In this document: positions 1 through 7,524 of the stretch, one piece after another
Position numbering within the stretch: the first letter of the stretch is position 1
Layout of the letters: each line of letters starts with the position of its first letter
Assembly (NCBI GenBank): GCA_016787665.1
Contig: JAEUUC010000010.1
Span: 310,001-374,000 of the forward strand
DNA length: 64,000 bases
Direction: 5' to 3'
DNA from: Cyclobacteriaceae bacterium
Lineage (GTDB): Bacteria > Bacteroidota > Bacteroidia > Cytophagales > Cyclobacteriaceae
Notes under the pieces: generated by a model
Told to the model about the DNA's origin: nothing
The model's input: the letters and a program-made list of their open reading frames with translations, nothing else
Databases searched by the model: none
Made by a program: the position numbers and the translations under genes

Positions 1-177
1 ACGTACACCAAATTTTCGCGCCTCGTAACTGCAGGCGGCCACCACACCCCTTCGGCCGCTCCCGCCCACAATCAGGGGCAAACCATTCAACGAAGGGTTC
101 TTTCTTCGTTCTACGGATACAAAAAACGCATCCAGATCAAGATGGAGTATGCTGCGATACACGGAGGATCAAGGTAG
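1..177 (+). CDS. Possible C-terminal end of a gene entering from the left edge
   Basis: Frame 1 is open from the first base to a TAG at 175-177, about 58 codons, ending in the residues [10 protein letters not shown]. It converges on the reductase gene that ends at 188, leaving a 10-base gap, as expected for two convergent genes. No start codon is visible inside the window and I recognise no family. A chance open frame of this length is quite possible in GC-rich DNA, so this is only a candidate partial CDS. Confidence 0.25.
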   Translation, partial: TYTKFSRLVTAGGHHTPSAAPAHNQGQTIQRRVLSSFYGYKKRIQIKMEYAAIHGGSR

Positions 178-187
178 GAAAATACGG

Positions 188-1627
188 TCACACCTCAGCT
201 TCGGCTTCTATCTCCACGAGGTACTCATCGCCAATCAAATCGGCTCGCACCATGGTGTTGGCGGGCTGGATGTGCGCAAAGCGGCTGCCATGGGCACGCG
301 CTACGGCTTCCCAATCATTGATGTTTCGAATAAAAATGCGGGTGCGCACCACGTTTTCAAGTTTTGCACCCAGCGATTGTAATGCGCCCTCCAGTTTGTC
401 GATAACAAAGTGGGCTTGCGCAGCAGCGTCATGGCCACCAACCGCGCGGCTTCCATGGGTTGACGTAGTGCCCGAAACTAAAATGTGATTGCCTTTGCGC
501 ACCGCCCGACTGAAACCCGCGAGATCTTCCCACACCGTGCCGCTCAGCGCATGTGCTACGCCCTGTTCATCGCGCTTTACCGGATAAGGTTTGGGAAAGT
601 TGTTCACGTGATGACTCAAATCACCGGATGCGGTAAGAAAAGGAGGCTTGCGGTATTCATCTCCGCAATCTCCCGGAATAGGGTTGAGGTTCGCCTGCGC
701 GGCACGGATCGCATCACGATCGCTGGCGCTGAGCGAAAGATGCAACGCGGCTTTATTCTCATCGATCGTTTCAGCACTCGTCAACCGCGTTCCCACCATC
801 ACGCCTGCCACGGCCGGCTCATCTAACATACAACGCACGGCTACGGTTGAGATGGACGTGTTGTGTTGGCGGGCCACGGTGCGCAACACGTGAAGCAACG
901 CCTGAAATTTCTCCCAGCCGCCCGCTACATCAATAAAGCGTTTGTACTTCATCTGGCTCCAGGAAAGCGACTCGTTTAAAACCGGCTCGGGCTTGCCTAA
1001 CCACTTGTCCGACAAAAATCCGCCTGCCAGAACACCAAATGCCAACAGCTTCACACCAAAACGCTTGCAGAGATCGGACATCGCGCCAGCTGCGCGCGGA
1101 TCGAGCAGTGAGAAGCAGACCTGGTTACTCACAATGGGGATGCCACTAGCCAGCGCGATGTGCAAATGAGCGGTGTCAAAATTGGTAACACCGAGGTGCG
1201 CAATACGGCCTGCTTCTTTCTCTTCCGAGAGGAAATACAGCGCATCTAACCAGGCCGGGTGCGCGTAACTCCAGGCATGAAACTGCATCAGGTCGATGCG
1301 GTTGGTTTGCAAACGTGCACATGCGCGGTCTACGGCCGCCTTTACATCCGCGCGGGAAATAGCGCCCGGTTGCGGTACCCATTTCGTGAATGCCTGTATC
1401 TTTTGGTTGGGGTAGGCTCGCGTGAATGCTCCCACGATTTCTTCGGCCGAGCCGTAGTGATCGGCCATATCAAACGTAGTGAGTCCGGCTGCCACGTAAG
1501 GCAACATCGCTTTTGATGCTTCGCGCGGATCTACTTTCTGTCCGCTCCGTTCACGATCGGCAATCTGCCAAAGGCCATTTACCAATCGCGCAATGCGCAG
1601 GCCGGGTGCCAGTTCAACCGTATTCAT
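188..1627 (-). CDS. Aldo/keto reductase fused to a C-terminal RidA-like domain
   Basis: A 479-residue protein with two domains. Residues 1-330 are an aldo/keto reductase barrel with the full catalytic set D53, Y58 (DMADHYGSAE), K82 (FTKW) and H117 (MQFHAW), so an NADPH-linked carbonyl reductase is expected. Residues about 350-479 resemble RidA/YjgF, with the VRTRIFIRN arginine segment and the terminal VEIEAEA strand; RidA proteins hydrolyse reactive enamines and imines. The start at 1627 is the ATG of MNTVELAPGL; upstream sequence in frame belongs to the permease gene. The ATG overlaps the permease stop by four bases (ATGA), so the two are translationally coupled. The substrate is unknown; a coupled imine or amino-ketone route is only an inference from the fusion. 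Confidence 0.85.
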   Translation of the reverse strand: MNTVELAPGLRIARLVNGLWQIADRERSGQKVDPREASKAMLPYVAAGLTTFDMADHYGSAEEIVGAFTRAYPNQKIQAFTKWVPQPGAISRADVKAAVDRACARLQTNRIDLMQFHAWSYAHPAWLDALYFLSEEKEAGRIAHLGVTNFDTAHLHIALASGIPIVSNQVCFSLLDPRAAGAMSDLCKRFGVKLLAFGVLAGGFLSDKWLGKPEPVLNESLSWSQMKYKRFIDVAGGWEKFQALLHVLRTVARQHNTSISTVAVRCMLDEPAVAGVMVGTRLTSAETIDENKAALHLSLSASDRDAIRAAQANLNPIPGDCGDEYRKPPFLTASGDLSHHVNNFPKPYPVKRDEQGVAHALSGTVWEDLAGFSRAVRKGNHILVSGTTSTHGSRAVGGHDAAAQAHFVIDKLEGALQSLGAKLENVVRTRIFIRNINDWEAVARAHGSRFAHIQPANTMVRADLIGDEYLVEIEAEAEV

Positions 1628-3084
1628 TCGTTCGGTAATTTGGTGAAGATTTCCGAAGTCTTGCCATTTTGTTTGAGCTTTTGATACTTCACGAGGAAGA
1701 TGAGCGAGCCAATGAACATCACCAGAAGCCACGCCCAGGTGGAATGAAAATACCAAGGCAGGTCGGAAGCCAGATCGCGCCTCACGTGGATGACGAAAAA
1801 TAATCCAAGTGCAACGATCCCGGCTATCGCAATCACGTGCTGCACCCTTCGATTTCGAATCACTGTGATGTCGCCTGCCAACCCAGGGTTTACCCGGTGG
1901 ATGGCGAGCACCGTAACACACATCAGCAAAAAGTTAAATAGCATTGCAATGACCAGCACATCAACACCAAGAAAAAAATCGCCAGCAAGGTGGCACCCCA
2001 CAATGCCCACAGTAGCCATCAGGCCGCTGAGCACGATAGCGCGATAAGGCGTTTGGTAGCGGGTGTGAATAGCGGCTACGCCTGCGGGAAAAACACCATC
2101 GGCAGCCCACGCAAATAACAACCGCGACACGGACAGCAACATGGCGGGTAAATCGTTGGTGAGTGCTACCGCAGCACCGCTTACGATCCAAACGGAAAGC
2201 CCGGCTGGCACCACGTACGCCAATAAGCCCGGAGCAGTAACGTCTGTCTGCTGCGCTTCGACCGCTACAAATTGCCACGGCACGGTGTGGTACACAGCCG
2301 AGGCAAACAAAAAGTAAAATGCACCTACAATGCCCACCGCAAGTGCGATAGCGCGTGGCAGCAGCGTACCCGGTTCGCGGGCTTCGCCACCGGCCTGCGC
2401 AATGGAGTCGAAGCCAATGAAACTGGAGAACAAAACAGCAGCAGCCGACAAAAGTACCGACCAGGAAAAAGGTGCGGAGATTTCGGGTAACGCACGGCCG
2501 CTACGTTGCAGCGCAGCCATAAATTCAGTTGAATTAAAATAGAACCCGATGATGATCACGATGAAGCCGAGACCAAACATGAGCATCATCAGTGGCAGCA
2601 GCGTTTTCTCATACGCCTTAATGCCGCGGATGTTCACGGCCACGAACGTCCACAACAACGCCAGCGCCAGCAACAGCCGCACCGTGGGCATGCTGAGCTG
2701 TGCGGCAAGCGCTTGCCAGCCCGCGGCCACGGCAATGTCGCGCAGGAAGGGTACAATAACATACGACACAACACCAATAGCGATACACAGGCCGAACCAC
2801 TGCGAGAAGCTCGCTACAAAACCCCAGTAGGGGTGTAGCCCGCGACTGGCAAAAATGTAACTGCCGCCCGCACGCGGCATGGCTGAAGCCAATATGGCGT
2901 AGGCAAACGCTGCGAGCACAGCCGGTACAGCCGCCAGCAAAAACGCGGCCCACACATACGGCCCGATGCCCGGCACGTGGCGCTGCACCATAAACGGTAC
3001 CACATAGATGGACGCCCCGATCATCGAGCAGATGCCCGTAGCGGTGAGCGATAGCAGGCCGAGTTGGCGGGGGAGTTGGGGCAT
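1624..3084 (-). CDS. APC-family amino acid permease
   Basis: A 486-residue integral membrane protein with about 12 hydrophobic segments. The start has the APC signature: a short N-tail, then GLLSLTATGICSMIGASIYVVPF for TM1 with its unwound GxG-type helix, followed by the conserved PRAGGSYIFASRGLHP loop after TM2. The family imports amino acids or related cations by proton or sodium symport or by exchange. It lies upstream of and overlaps the reductase-RidA gene by four bases, so the two probably handle the same nitrogen compound. The specificity cannot be read from the sequence. Confidence 0.85.
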   Translation of the reverse strand: MPQLPRQLGLLSLTATGICSMIGASIYVVPFMVQRHVPGIGPYVWAAFLLAAVPAVLAAFAYAILASAMPRAGGSYIFASRGLHPYWGFVASFSQWFGLCIAIGVVSYVIVPFLRDIAVAAGWQALAAQLSMPTVRLLLALALLWTFVAVNIRGIKAYEKTLLPLMMLMFGLGFIVIIIGFYFNSTEFMAALQRSGRALPEISAPFSWSVLLSAAAVLFSSFIGFDSIAQAGGEAREPGTLLPRAIALAVGIVGAFYFLFASAVYHTVPWQFVAVEAQQTDVTAPGLLAYVVPAGLSVWIVSGAAVALTNDLPAMLLSVSRLLFAWAADGVFPAGVAAIHTRYQTPYRAIVLSGLMATVGIVGCHLAGDFFLGVDVLVIAMLFNFLLMCVTVLAIHRVNPGLAGDITVIRNRRVQHVIAIAGIVALGLFFVIHVRRDLASDLPWYFHSTWAWLLVMFIGSLIFLVKYQKLKQNGKTSEIFTKLPNE

Positions 3085-3218
3085 GATGAAAAAGGAAAGA
3101 TAGGGAATAGCGAAAATAGTTGAAGAACGACTGGGTTCGCACTCAAATCGATTATTATGAAAATCTAACTTTCAATTTTCACGATTGAAAATTCCTTCGG
3201 GTGCTGTGCGAGAGATGC

Positions 3219-3325
3219 CCCGCCTTGGCGGGATAAACTGCGGGCTTGGTGGCCGCGCGTTTCGCGGGGCCACTTGAGCGCAAGTGAACCCCAGAGCAGC
3301 CCGACCCCGAGGCACGAGGGGGGGG
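3219..3325. repeat. Cluster of three GC-rich hairpins, possible dispersed repeat
   Basis: Three inverted repeats follow one another. The first is CCCGCC-tt-GGCGGG at 3219-3232. The second is an 11-bp stem with one mismatch at 3249-3273 (arms GTGGCC and GGCCAC at the base). The third is CACTTG-agcg-CAAGTG at 3271-3286. A G8 run follows at 3318-3325. The density of stems resembles a REP- or MITE-like intergenic element. No second copy exists in this window, so its dispersed nature is inference. Confidence 0.4.
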
Positions 3326-3412
3326 CGCCCAAAAAATGGTGTATCGGGTAAAACTGCCTTTTGTTTAACCTGTGGATTGCGCAGAGGCGCATGTACGGCA
3401 TGGCCTGCTGTA

Positions 3413-3420
3413 TATCTTTG
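3413..3420 (+). promoter_or_regulatory. -7 promoter box TATCTTTG
   Basis: An exact match to the Bacteroidota TAnnTTTG -7 element, 11 bases before the ATG at 3432, so the 5' leader would be only a few bases. No good TTTG -33 element is seen at the usual distance. Confidence 0.45.
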
Positions 3421-3431
3421 AATAAAAAGCC

Positions 3432-4550
3432 ATGACGTTTCGTTTCACAACCACGCCCCAGCAACTGAGTTTCGAGCGCATCGATCGCAGGCGGGCCTAC
3501 GGTTTGGTGGTTTTCGTAGCGCTGCTTTTTATGCTGGTAGGCATCTTCGTGTTGTTGCGGGGGGAAGGCCTGTTTGGTGCTTTTTTTGCCGCGCTGGGAT
3601 TTCTGATTTTTCTGGTGGGCGTATTTTCTCCGGATGAAAAAAAGCGCATTATTCCGAAACGGTTTGTGTTTAACAATACGGCCGGCCGGCTGGATGTGGT
3701 AATGAGTGCAACGGGGCGGCAGAGTTTTATTCCGTACGCTGAAATTGAAGGCTTTTTTCAACATACGCTGCGGTTTGTCAAAGGCGGCTATCAGCGTGAG
3801 ATTCACATGATTTACGTGCGCAAGAAAGATGGTGGAGTTTGGTTCGTGTACGACCACGTGTCAAAGCGCAATGCGGATGACGTGTTTCAGCAATTGGTGG
3901 CGGGCGTGAACCTGCAAGCACCTTTGATTGCACCCACCCAAACTGCGGGGCTGGGCGGCTTTAAAAACGTGTCAGCACCGCAAAGACCCGTGCTGGAATG
4001 GGGCGGAGAGATTGGATGGCTGGGCTTACTGATCGTGGGCCTCTTCATTGGGATGTTTGGCCTTATACCGGCCTCCATGATTTTGGATCCAACGGCCTCT
4101 CCATCCAGGCAGGCGGGCGGCTGGGTTTTGGCGGTGGTGGTTTCGTTGGTTTTTGTGGTTACGATCGCGCTACTGCTGCGAAAAATGTTGCGGATACATC
4201 GGATTTCGTTTGATGCACAACACCTGAATTATACTACCCGGTTTCGGTTTTTCGGTGGTAATGAAAAACGGACTGCACTGCCGTTGCGCCACGTGGTGCG
4301 CGTGGTGTTTTCGTTTATGCAAACCGATCAGGAGATCATTGCTCCGGAAATTTTTCTGCTCACCAAAGAACAAGCGGAAAAGGTAAGCACGCGCGAACGG
4401 AAACCGGAGCAGCCCATAGATGTCGTGTTTTGGGAAAATGATAAACCCTTGTCGCTGCCGATTACAGGTCTCACACCGGTGGATGGGTTAGCCTTGGAGC
4501 AGTGGTTACAGGCGCAAATCTCCAACCGCAGCGGGTTGCCGGTGGCGTGA
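3432..4550 (+). CDS. Membrane protein with two repeated TM-pair/PH-like halves, unknown function
   Basis: A 372-residue protein. Residues about 23-68 form a hairpin of two membrane helices, then a soluble segment (KRFVFNNTAGRLDVV...FIPYAEIEGFF). Residues about 195-250 form a second hairpin, then ISFDAQHLNYTTRF...LPLRHVVRVVF. The two halves have the same order and the soluble parts share the strand/strand/'I-P-L or I-P-Y plus hydrophobic strand' pattern of bacterial PH-like domains, so an internal duplication is likely. No catalytic motif is visible. It stands alone on its strand behind its own -7 box. I do not recognise a named family. Confidence 0.7.
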   Translation: MTFRFTTTPQQLSFERIDRRRAYGLVVFVALLFMLVGIFVLLRGEGLFGAFFAALGFLIFLVGVFSPDEKKRIIPKRFVFNNTAGRLDVVMSATGRQSFIPYAEIEGFFQHTLRFVKGGYQREIHMIYVRKKDGGVWFVYDHVSKRNADDVFQQLVAGVNLQAPLIAPTQTAGLGGFKNVSAPQRPVLEWGGEIGWLGLLIVGLFIGMFGLIPASMILDPTASPSRQAGGWVLAVVVSLVFVVTIALLLRKMLRIHRISFDAQHLNYTTRFRFFGGNEKRTALPLRHVVRVVFSFMQTDQEIIAPEIFLLTKEQAEKVSTRERKPEQPIDVVFWENDKPLSLPITGLTPVDGLALEQWLQAQISNRSGLPVA

Positions 4551-4626
4551 CGTGATGCACTTTCTTTGAAGTAGTTTTTATTTGGATGTTAAGGGGTATC
4601 TTTGATTAATTCCGCTTTTAAATGAA

Positions 4627-4695
4627 GTGAGATGTGAGATATGAGACAAAGCATAGTTCATTGGTCTCAAATCTCAAGTCTCATATCTCAAATCT
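4627..4695. repeat. Heptamer-phased palindromic repeat (GTGAGAT / ATCTCAA type)
   Basis: The left arm is three contiguous heptamers: GTGAGAT at 4627 and 4634, then ATGAGAC at 4641. After a 16-base spacer the right arm has four heptamers of the complementary type: GTCTCAA 4664, ATCTCAA 4671, GTCTCAT 4678, ATCTCAA 4685. The core GAGATATGAGAC (4636-4647) pairs perfectly with GTCTCATATCTC (4678-4689). The element touches the stop codon of the TPR gene that ends at 4694. It could act as a transcript end or stabiliser; there is no U-run. Confidence 0.7.
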
Positions 4696-5182
4696 ATTTC
4701 TGCTTTCGCTTGCACCGCTTGATGCTCTCCTCCAGCACCCGGCAATTCCAAAGCTCAGCTGAGTGGCTTAAGGCATCGCGGTAGCTCTTGATCGCTTTCC
4801 GGTATTTTTTCTTCAGCTCCCACGCGTTGCCCACATTTTCCAGCAATTGCGATTTGTTCGCCTTCTTCACGTCCAAACCCTTCAGGCATACCTCGATGGT
4901 TTCATCGTGGCGTTCGCCTTTCTTCAGTATTTCGGCCAAATAAATGTACGCATCCGCTAATTCGGGGTTAAAGCGGATGGCCAGCCGGAAATGTTGCTCC
5001 GCCAGTGTATCGTCTTCGGGATACTGTGCATACACCATGCCAAGCGTTTGGTGCAATTTTCCGTAGCCGGGCTCCTCATATAGCAACCGGTCCAGCAACT
5101 TCAGGGCGCGTTCATGGCCTTCCAGGCAGGCTACTTCCATTGCGTGCTCGAGATATTCGTCTAACCATTTAATCTTTTCCAT
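4694..5182 (-). CDS. TPR protein, paralogue of the upstream gene
   Basis: A 162-residue cytoplasmic protein made of about four tetratricopeptide repeats, for example the helix pair with LAEQHFRLAIRFNPELADAYIYLAEIL. It starts MEKIKWLDEYLEHAM and ends in a basic tail, SIKRCKRKQK. It aligns along its length with its neighbour at 5233-5730: both share LLYEEPGY, AELHFR/AEQHFR and ESIKRC. The two arose by tandem duplication. Both lie downstream of rtcB on the same strand, so they may be co-transcribed. TPRs mediate protein-protein contacts; the partner is unknown. Confidence 0.8.
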   Translation of the reverse strand: MEKIKWLDEYLEHAMEVACLEGHERALKLLDRLLYEEPGYGKLHQTLGMVYAQYPEDDTLAEQHFRLAIRFNPELADAYIYLAEILKKGERHDETIEVCLKGLDVKKANKSQLLENVGNAWELKKKYRKAIKSYRDALSHSAELWNCRVLEESIKRCKRKQK

Positions 5183-5194
5183 ATCATAAAGTGG

Positions 5195-5217
5195 GTGTTC
5201 CGCTTCGCGCGGAACAC
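5195..5217 (-). other. Perfect 9-bp hairpin between the two TPR genes
   Basis: GTGTTCCGC (5195-5203) pairs perfectly with GCGGAACAC (5209-5217) around a five-base loop. It lies 12 bases upstream of the downstream TPR start on the minus strand. No U-run follows, so it is more likely an mRNA processing or stability stem than a terminator. Confidence 0.6.
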
Positions 5218-5232
5218 TCCACGTTTACGTGT

Positions 5233-5730
5233 TCAATCAAACAACAGTACCCATCTCTTCGTCCGGCATCGCTTGATGCTTTCCCGAAGCTGGTTGAATT
5301 CCGATCCCGCGGAAACGGCAATCGCTTCTTTGTAGCATCGGATGGCCCGGCCAAACGCGCGTTGCATTTCCCATGTCAGGGCCATGCCTTCGAACAAGGC
5401 CGGACGGTTCGCGCCTTCGCATGCAAGTCCACGCTCGAAGTGCTCACGCGCTTTGGTGTAGAGCCCCATCCGGTTGTACAAATTACCGAGGTGCAGGTAC
5501 GGAGGCGCAAACGAGGGATCGAACCCGATCGCTGCCCGAAAGTGCAACTCGGCCTGGTTCGTGTCATTCCGGAAGTAGAGTTGTGCCCAACCCATGTGGT
5601 TGTGCAGGCTCGCGTAGCCCGGTTCTTCATAGAGCAAGCCATGAAGAATCGCCAGACCTTCGTCTACCCGGTTTTCCATAATCAGCCGTTCGGCATCCGC
5701 CATGTATTGATTCATCCATTCCATGTTCAT
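5233..5730 (-). CDS. TPR protein, second copy of a tandem pair
   Basis: A 165-residue TPR protein when started at MNMEWMNQYM; a start two codons later (5724) would align best with the paralogue's MEKIKWL. The longer frame to 5760 adds MCEGRHTQKV, which has no counterpart in the paralogue and is rejected. Repeats include AELHFRAAIGFDPSFAPPYL and AREHFERGLACEGANRP. It follows rtcB by 48 bases on the same strand; the gap contains a short CACAC-gcga-GTGTG stem (5756-5769). The function is unknown. Confidence 0.8.
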   Translation of the reverse strand: MNMEWMNQYMADAERLIMENRVDEGLAILHGLLYEEPGYASLHNHMGWAQLYFRNDTNQAELHFRAAIGFDPSFAPPYLHLGNLYNRMGLYTKAREHFERGLACEGANRPALFEGMALTWEMQRAFGRAIRCYKEAIAVSAGSEFNQLRESIKRCRTKRWVLLFD

Positions 5731-5778
5731 CACTTTTTGTGTGTGTCGGCCCTCACACACGCGAGTGTGGGAACCGGA

Positions 5779-7194
5779 TTAATCTTCGGCTGGCGAGTCA
5801 TCACCGCACATCCGAACGATGCGGGGTGAAAAAGTAGCCAGCACGTCTATCAAATCCGCCTGGTGTCGCATCACCGTGCGGATGTCTTTGTATGCCATCG
5901 GTGCTTCATCCAAGCCACCGCCCAGCAAGGTCACTTGGTGTTTTTCCAGTTCCTGCTTCACCATTTTGTTGGTGATGCGCTGTCGCGCAGCACTTCGCGA
6001 CATTAGTCGCCCGGCTCCGTGCGAAGCTGAGTTCAACGAAGCTGCTTCGCCTTTGCCCCGCACGATAAAGCCCGGTGCCGTCATGGAACCGGGAATAATG
6101 CCCAGCACTCCGCTGCCGGCCGGTGTGGCTCCTTTGCGGTGCACAATCACTTCGGTGCCATCGCCCAACTTTTCGCGCCACGCGAAGTTGTGGTGATTCT
6201 CCACCCGCAGTGCCGGGCGCTCGCCCAACGCCTGCGCGATCCGTTCATGAATCTGCTGATGACAAGCCGAGGCATAGTCGCCCGCCAGATTCATGGCCTG
6301 CCAGTACTCCTGACCGGCTGCGGTGTTCAGATCCAACCACGCCAGGTTGGCGGCCTCACCCGGCAGCAAGCACACTTGCTTCGCCACGCGCGTGTAGTGC
6401 CGGGCAATCTCTGCCCCCAACCCACGCGAGCCCGAGTGCGACAGCAAACCGAGGTAGGTTCCCTGCGGCAGTTGCCACTCGTTTTCAGCAGGCACCTCCA
6501 GGAGACCAAACTCCACAAAGTGGTTGCCACTGCCGGATGAGCCGATTTGGTGTGCGGCCTTTCCCTGCAGCGGCTTCAATACCGTGATCTCCCTAAACAG
6601 TGCACGATCCAACACCTCGTGTTCCTTTGGGCGAGCAACCGTTTCACGGCCAAAACTCGTGTTGGCCAACAGCACCTGCTTCAGGTTGCTGCGGTGGCGC
6701 TCCAGATAGGCAGCATCAATCGCAAACGCGCTGAAACACATGCGACAGCCGATATCAACCCCAACGCCATAGGGGATCACCGCTTCACGTGTCGCCAGCA
6801 CACCGCCAATGGGCAAGCCATATCCCTGGTGTGCATCGGGCATTAACGCCCCCGCTACGGTTACCGGGAGCTTCATCGCGATTTCCATCTGGTTGCGAGC
6901 GCCCTCTTCAATTTCGCCCGCCCCGTAAATCCGATAATCCAGGCGCTGCGTGTTCAATTGATGCACGAGTGACTTCTTTTCTGTCGGCACCAACTCCAGC
7001 GCTACTTTGCTCCATACCGTATCGTTGATGTAAGCACGCGGATCGGCCAACACATTTCGCAACATCGTGTAGATCTCTTCCTTCTCGCTTCTGCGAAAAT
7101 GTCTATGCACGGTGTTGATGGCCATGCCAATCGCCCGCCCTTCCGGGTAGCCCAACTTCATCACATCTTTTCCACTCAACATTTTTCTTTTCAT
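5779..7194 (-). CDS. rtcB: RNA-splicing ligase RtcB
   Basis: A 471-residue RtcB ligase, which joins a 2',3'-cyclic phosphate or 3'-phosphate RNA end to a 5'-OH end using GTP and Mn2+. The metal ligands are all visible: D147 and C150 (GVDIGC), H225 (GSGNHFVE), H253 (LSHSGSRGLG) and the ENHHNFA histidines at 334/335. The guanylylated histidine is H392 in SASHGAGRLMSR. Length and motifs are complete. No archease, PrfH or RtcA neighbour is present; instead two TPR genes follow. A structured leader with an attenuator-like terminator precedes it, suggesting regulated expression. RtcB paralogues repair RNA, including rRNA and tRNA cut by toxins. Confidence 0.95.
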   Translation of the reverse strand: MKRKMLSGKDVMKLGYPEGRAIGMAINTVHRHFRRSEKEEIYTMLRNVLADPRAYINDTVWSKVALELVPTEKKSLVHQLNTQRLDYRIYGAGEIEEGARNQMEIAMKLPVTVAGALMPDAHQGYGLPIGGVLATREAVIPYGVGVDIGCRMCFSAFAIDAAYLERHRSNLKQVLLANTSFGRETVARPKEHEVLDRALFREITVLKPLQGKAAHQIGSSGSGNHFVEFGLLEVPAENEWQLPQGTYLGLLSHSGSRGLGAEIARHYTRVAKQVCLLPGEAANLAWLDLNTAAGQEYWQAMNLAGDYASACHQQIHERIAQALGERPALRVENHHNFAWREKLGDGTEVIVHRKGATPAGSGVLGIIPGSMTAPGFIVRGKGEAASLNSASHGAGRLMSRSAARQRITNKMVKQELEKHQVTLLGGGLDEAPMAYKDIRTVMRHQADLIDVLATFSPRIVRMCGDDSPAED

Positions 7195-7315
7195 CGTCTT
7201 TCATTTTTTCCCTTGCGGGAGTTTTCAAACAGGCAAAGTGATTTCACATCACCTGCTGGTGATTTATTTCTTCTCATCGAGCTTTTGTTGATGCTGCTCC
7301 GAACGGAGCGGGCAT

Positions 7316-7342
7316 AAAAAAACCCGGTCAAAGCCGGGTTTT
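7316..7342 (-). terminator. Intrinsic terminator / candidate attenuator ahead of rtcB
   Basis: On the minus strand AAAACCCGG (7342-7334) pairs with CCGGGTTTT (7327-7319) around a six-base loop, and the T run continues to 7316. It is downstream of gdhA by 180 bases and upstream of rtcB by 122 bases. The stop codon of the leader ORF (7344-7342) touches its first base, so a ribosome paused there would cover the 5' arm. Confidence 0.75.
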
Positions 7343-7410
7343 CAGCGTTCGATCACACGGTGATCAACTGAAAATCCGCGGCCCAAACCAAATATCACTA
7401 CCTGGCTCAT
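7342..7410 (-). CDS. 22-codon leader ORF upstream of rtcB
   Basis: An ATG at 7410 opens a frame starting MSQVVIFGLGRGFSV and ending DHRVIER before TGA at 7344-7342. It begins about 39 bases after the -7 box and ends exactly at the terminator stem. The peptide has no obvious run of one amino acid that would sense a charged tRNA. It resembles a leader peptide by position only; I recognise no family. Confidence 0.45.
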   Translation of the reverse strand: MSQVVIFGLGRGFSVDHRVIER

Positions 7411-7448
7411 TTTTAAGTCGATATGTTGCTTTTACTTGAAGCATGATG

Positions 7449-7480
7449 CAAAGGTAAATCAACGCGTTTCGTTTTTGCAA
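7449..7480 (-). promoter_or_regulatory. Promoter of the rtcB leader (TTG - 21 - TACCTTTG)
   Basis: On the minus strand TACCTTTG (7456-7449) matches the TAnnTTTG -7 consensus exactly. A TTG (7480-7478, context GTTG) lies 21 bases upstream as a -33 element. Transcription would start near 7442, inside the gdhA-rtcB gap, making rtcB independent of gdhA. Confidence 0.6.
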
Positions 7481-7524
7481 CGCCCGCGGCAAAAAGATTT
7501 TTTATTCGAATGATTCAGAAAGAA

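Larger units (their letters stand above)
3085..3431. other. 347-base non-coding stretch between divergent genes
   Basis: This lies between the permease start (3084, minus) and the membrane-protein start (3432, plus). The left 80 bases are AT-rich promoter-like DNA. The middle (3219-3325) holds a GC-rich cluster of hairpins listed separately. The right end carries a -7 box. A 230-codon minus-strand frame runs through it into the next gene, but it has no recognisable protein features and I do not call it. Confidence 0.6.
7195..7524 (-). other. rtcB: 330-base rtcB leader region
   Basis: Between gdhA (stop at 7525) and rtcB (start at 7194), read on the minus strand, this holds in order: a promoter (7480-7449), a 22-codon ORF (7410-7342), an intrinsic terminator that starts at the ORF stop (7342-7316), a GCTCC-gaac-GGAGC stem (7309-7296), an ATCACC-agca-GGTGAT stem (7263-7248), then the rtcB start. 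The outer stem TTTTCAG/CTGAAAA (7374-7368 with 7345-7339) encloses GATCAC/GTGATC and overlaps the first arm of the terminator, so the two folds compete. This is the layout of an attenuator; the alternative is that the terminator simply ends gdhA. Confidence 0.6.

Noticed and set aside
3165-3857. 230-codon minus-strand open frame
   Set aside because: It runs antisense through the start of the 3432 gene and through the hairpin cluster, with no signal, motif or sensible composition; the plus-strand gene has clear membrane and beta segments.
5779-7194. An RtcB-PrfH ribosome-repair pair
   Set aside because: I looked for a release-factor-like GGQ gene next to rtcB and found none in the window.
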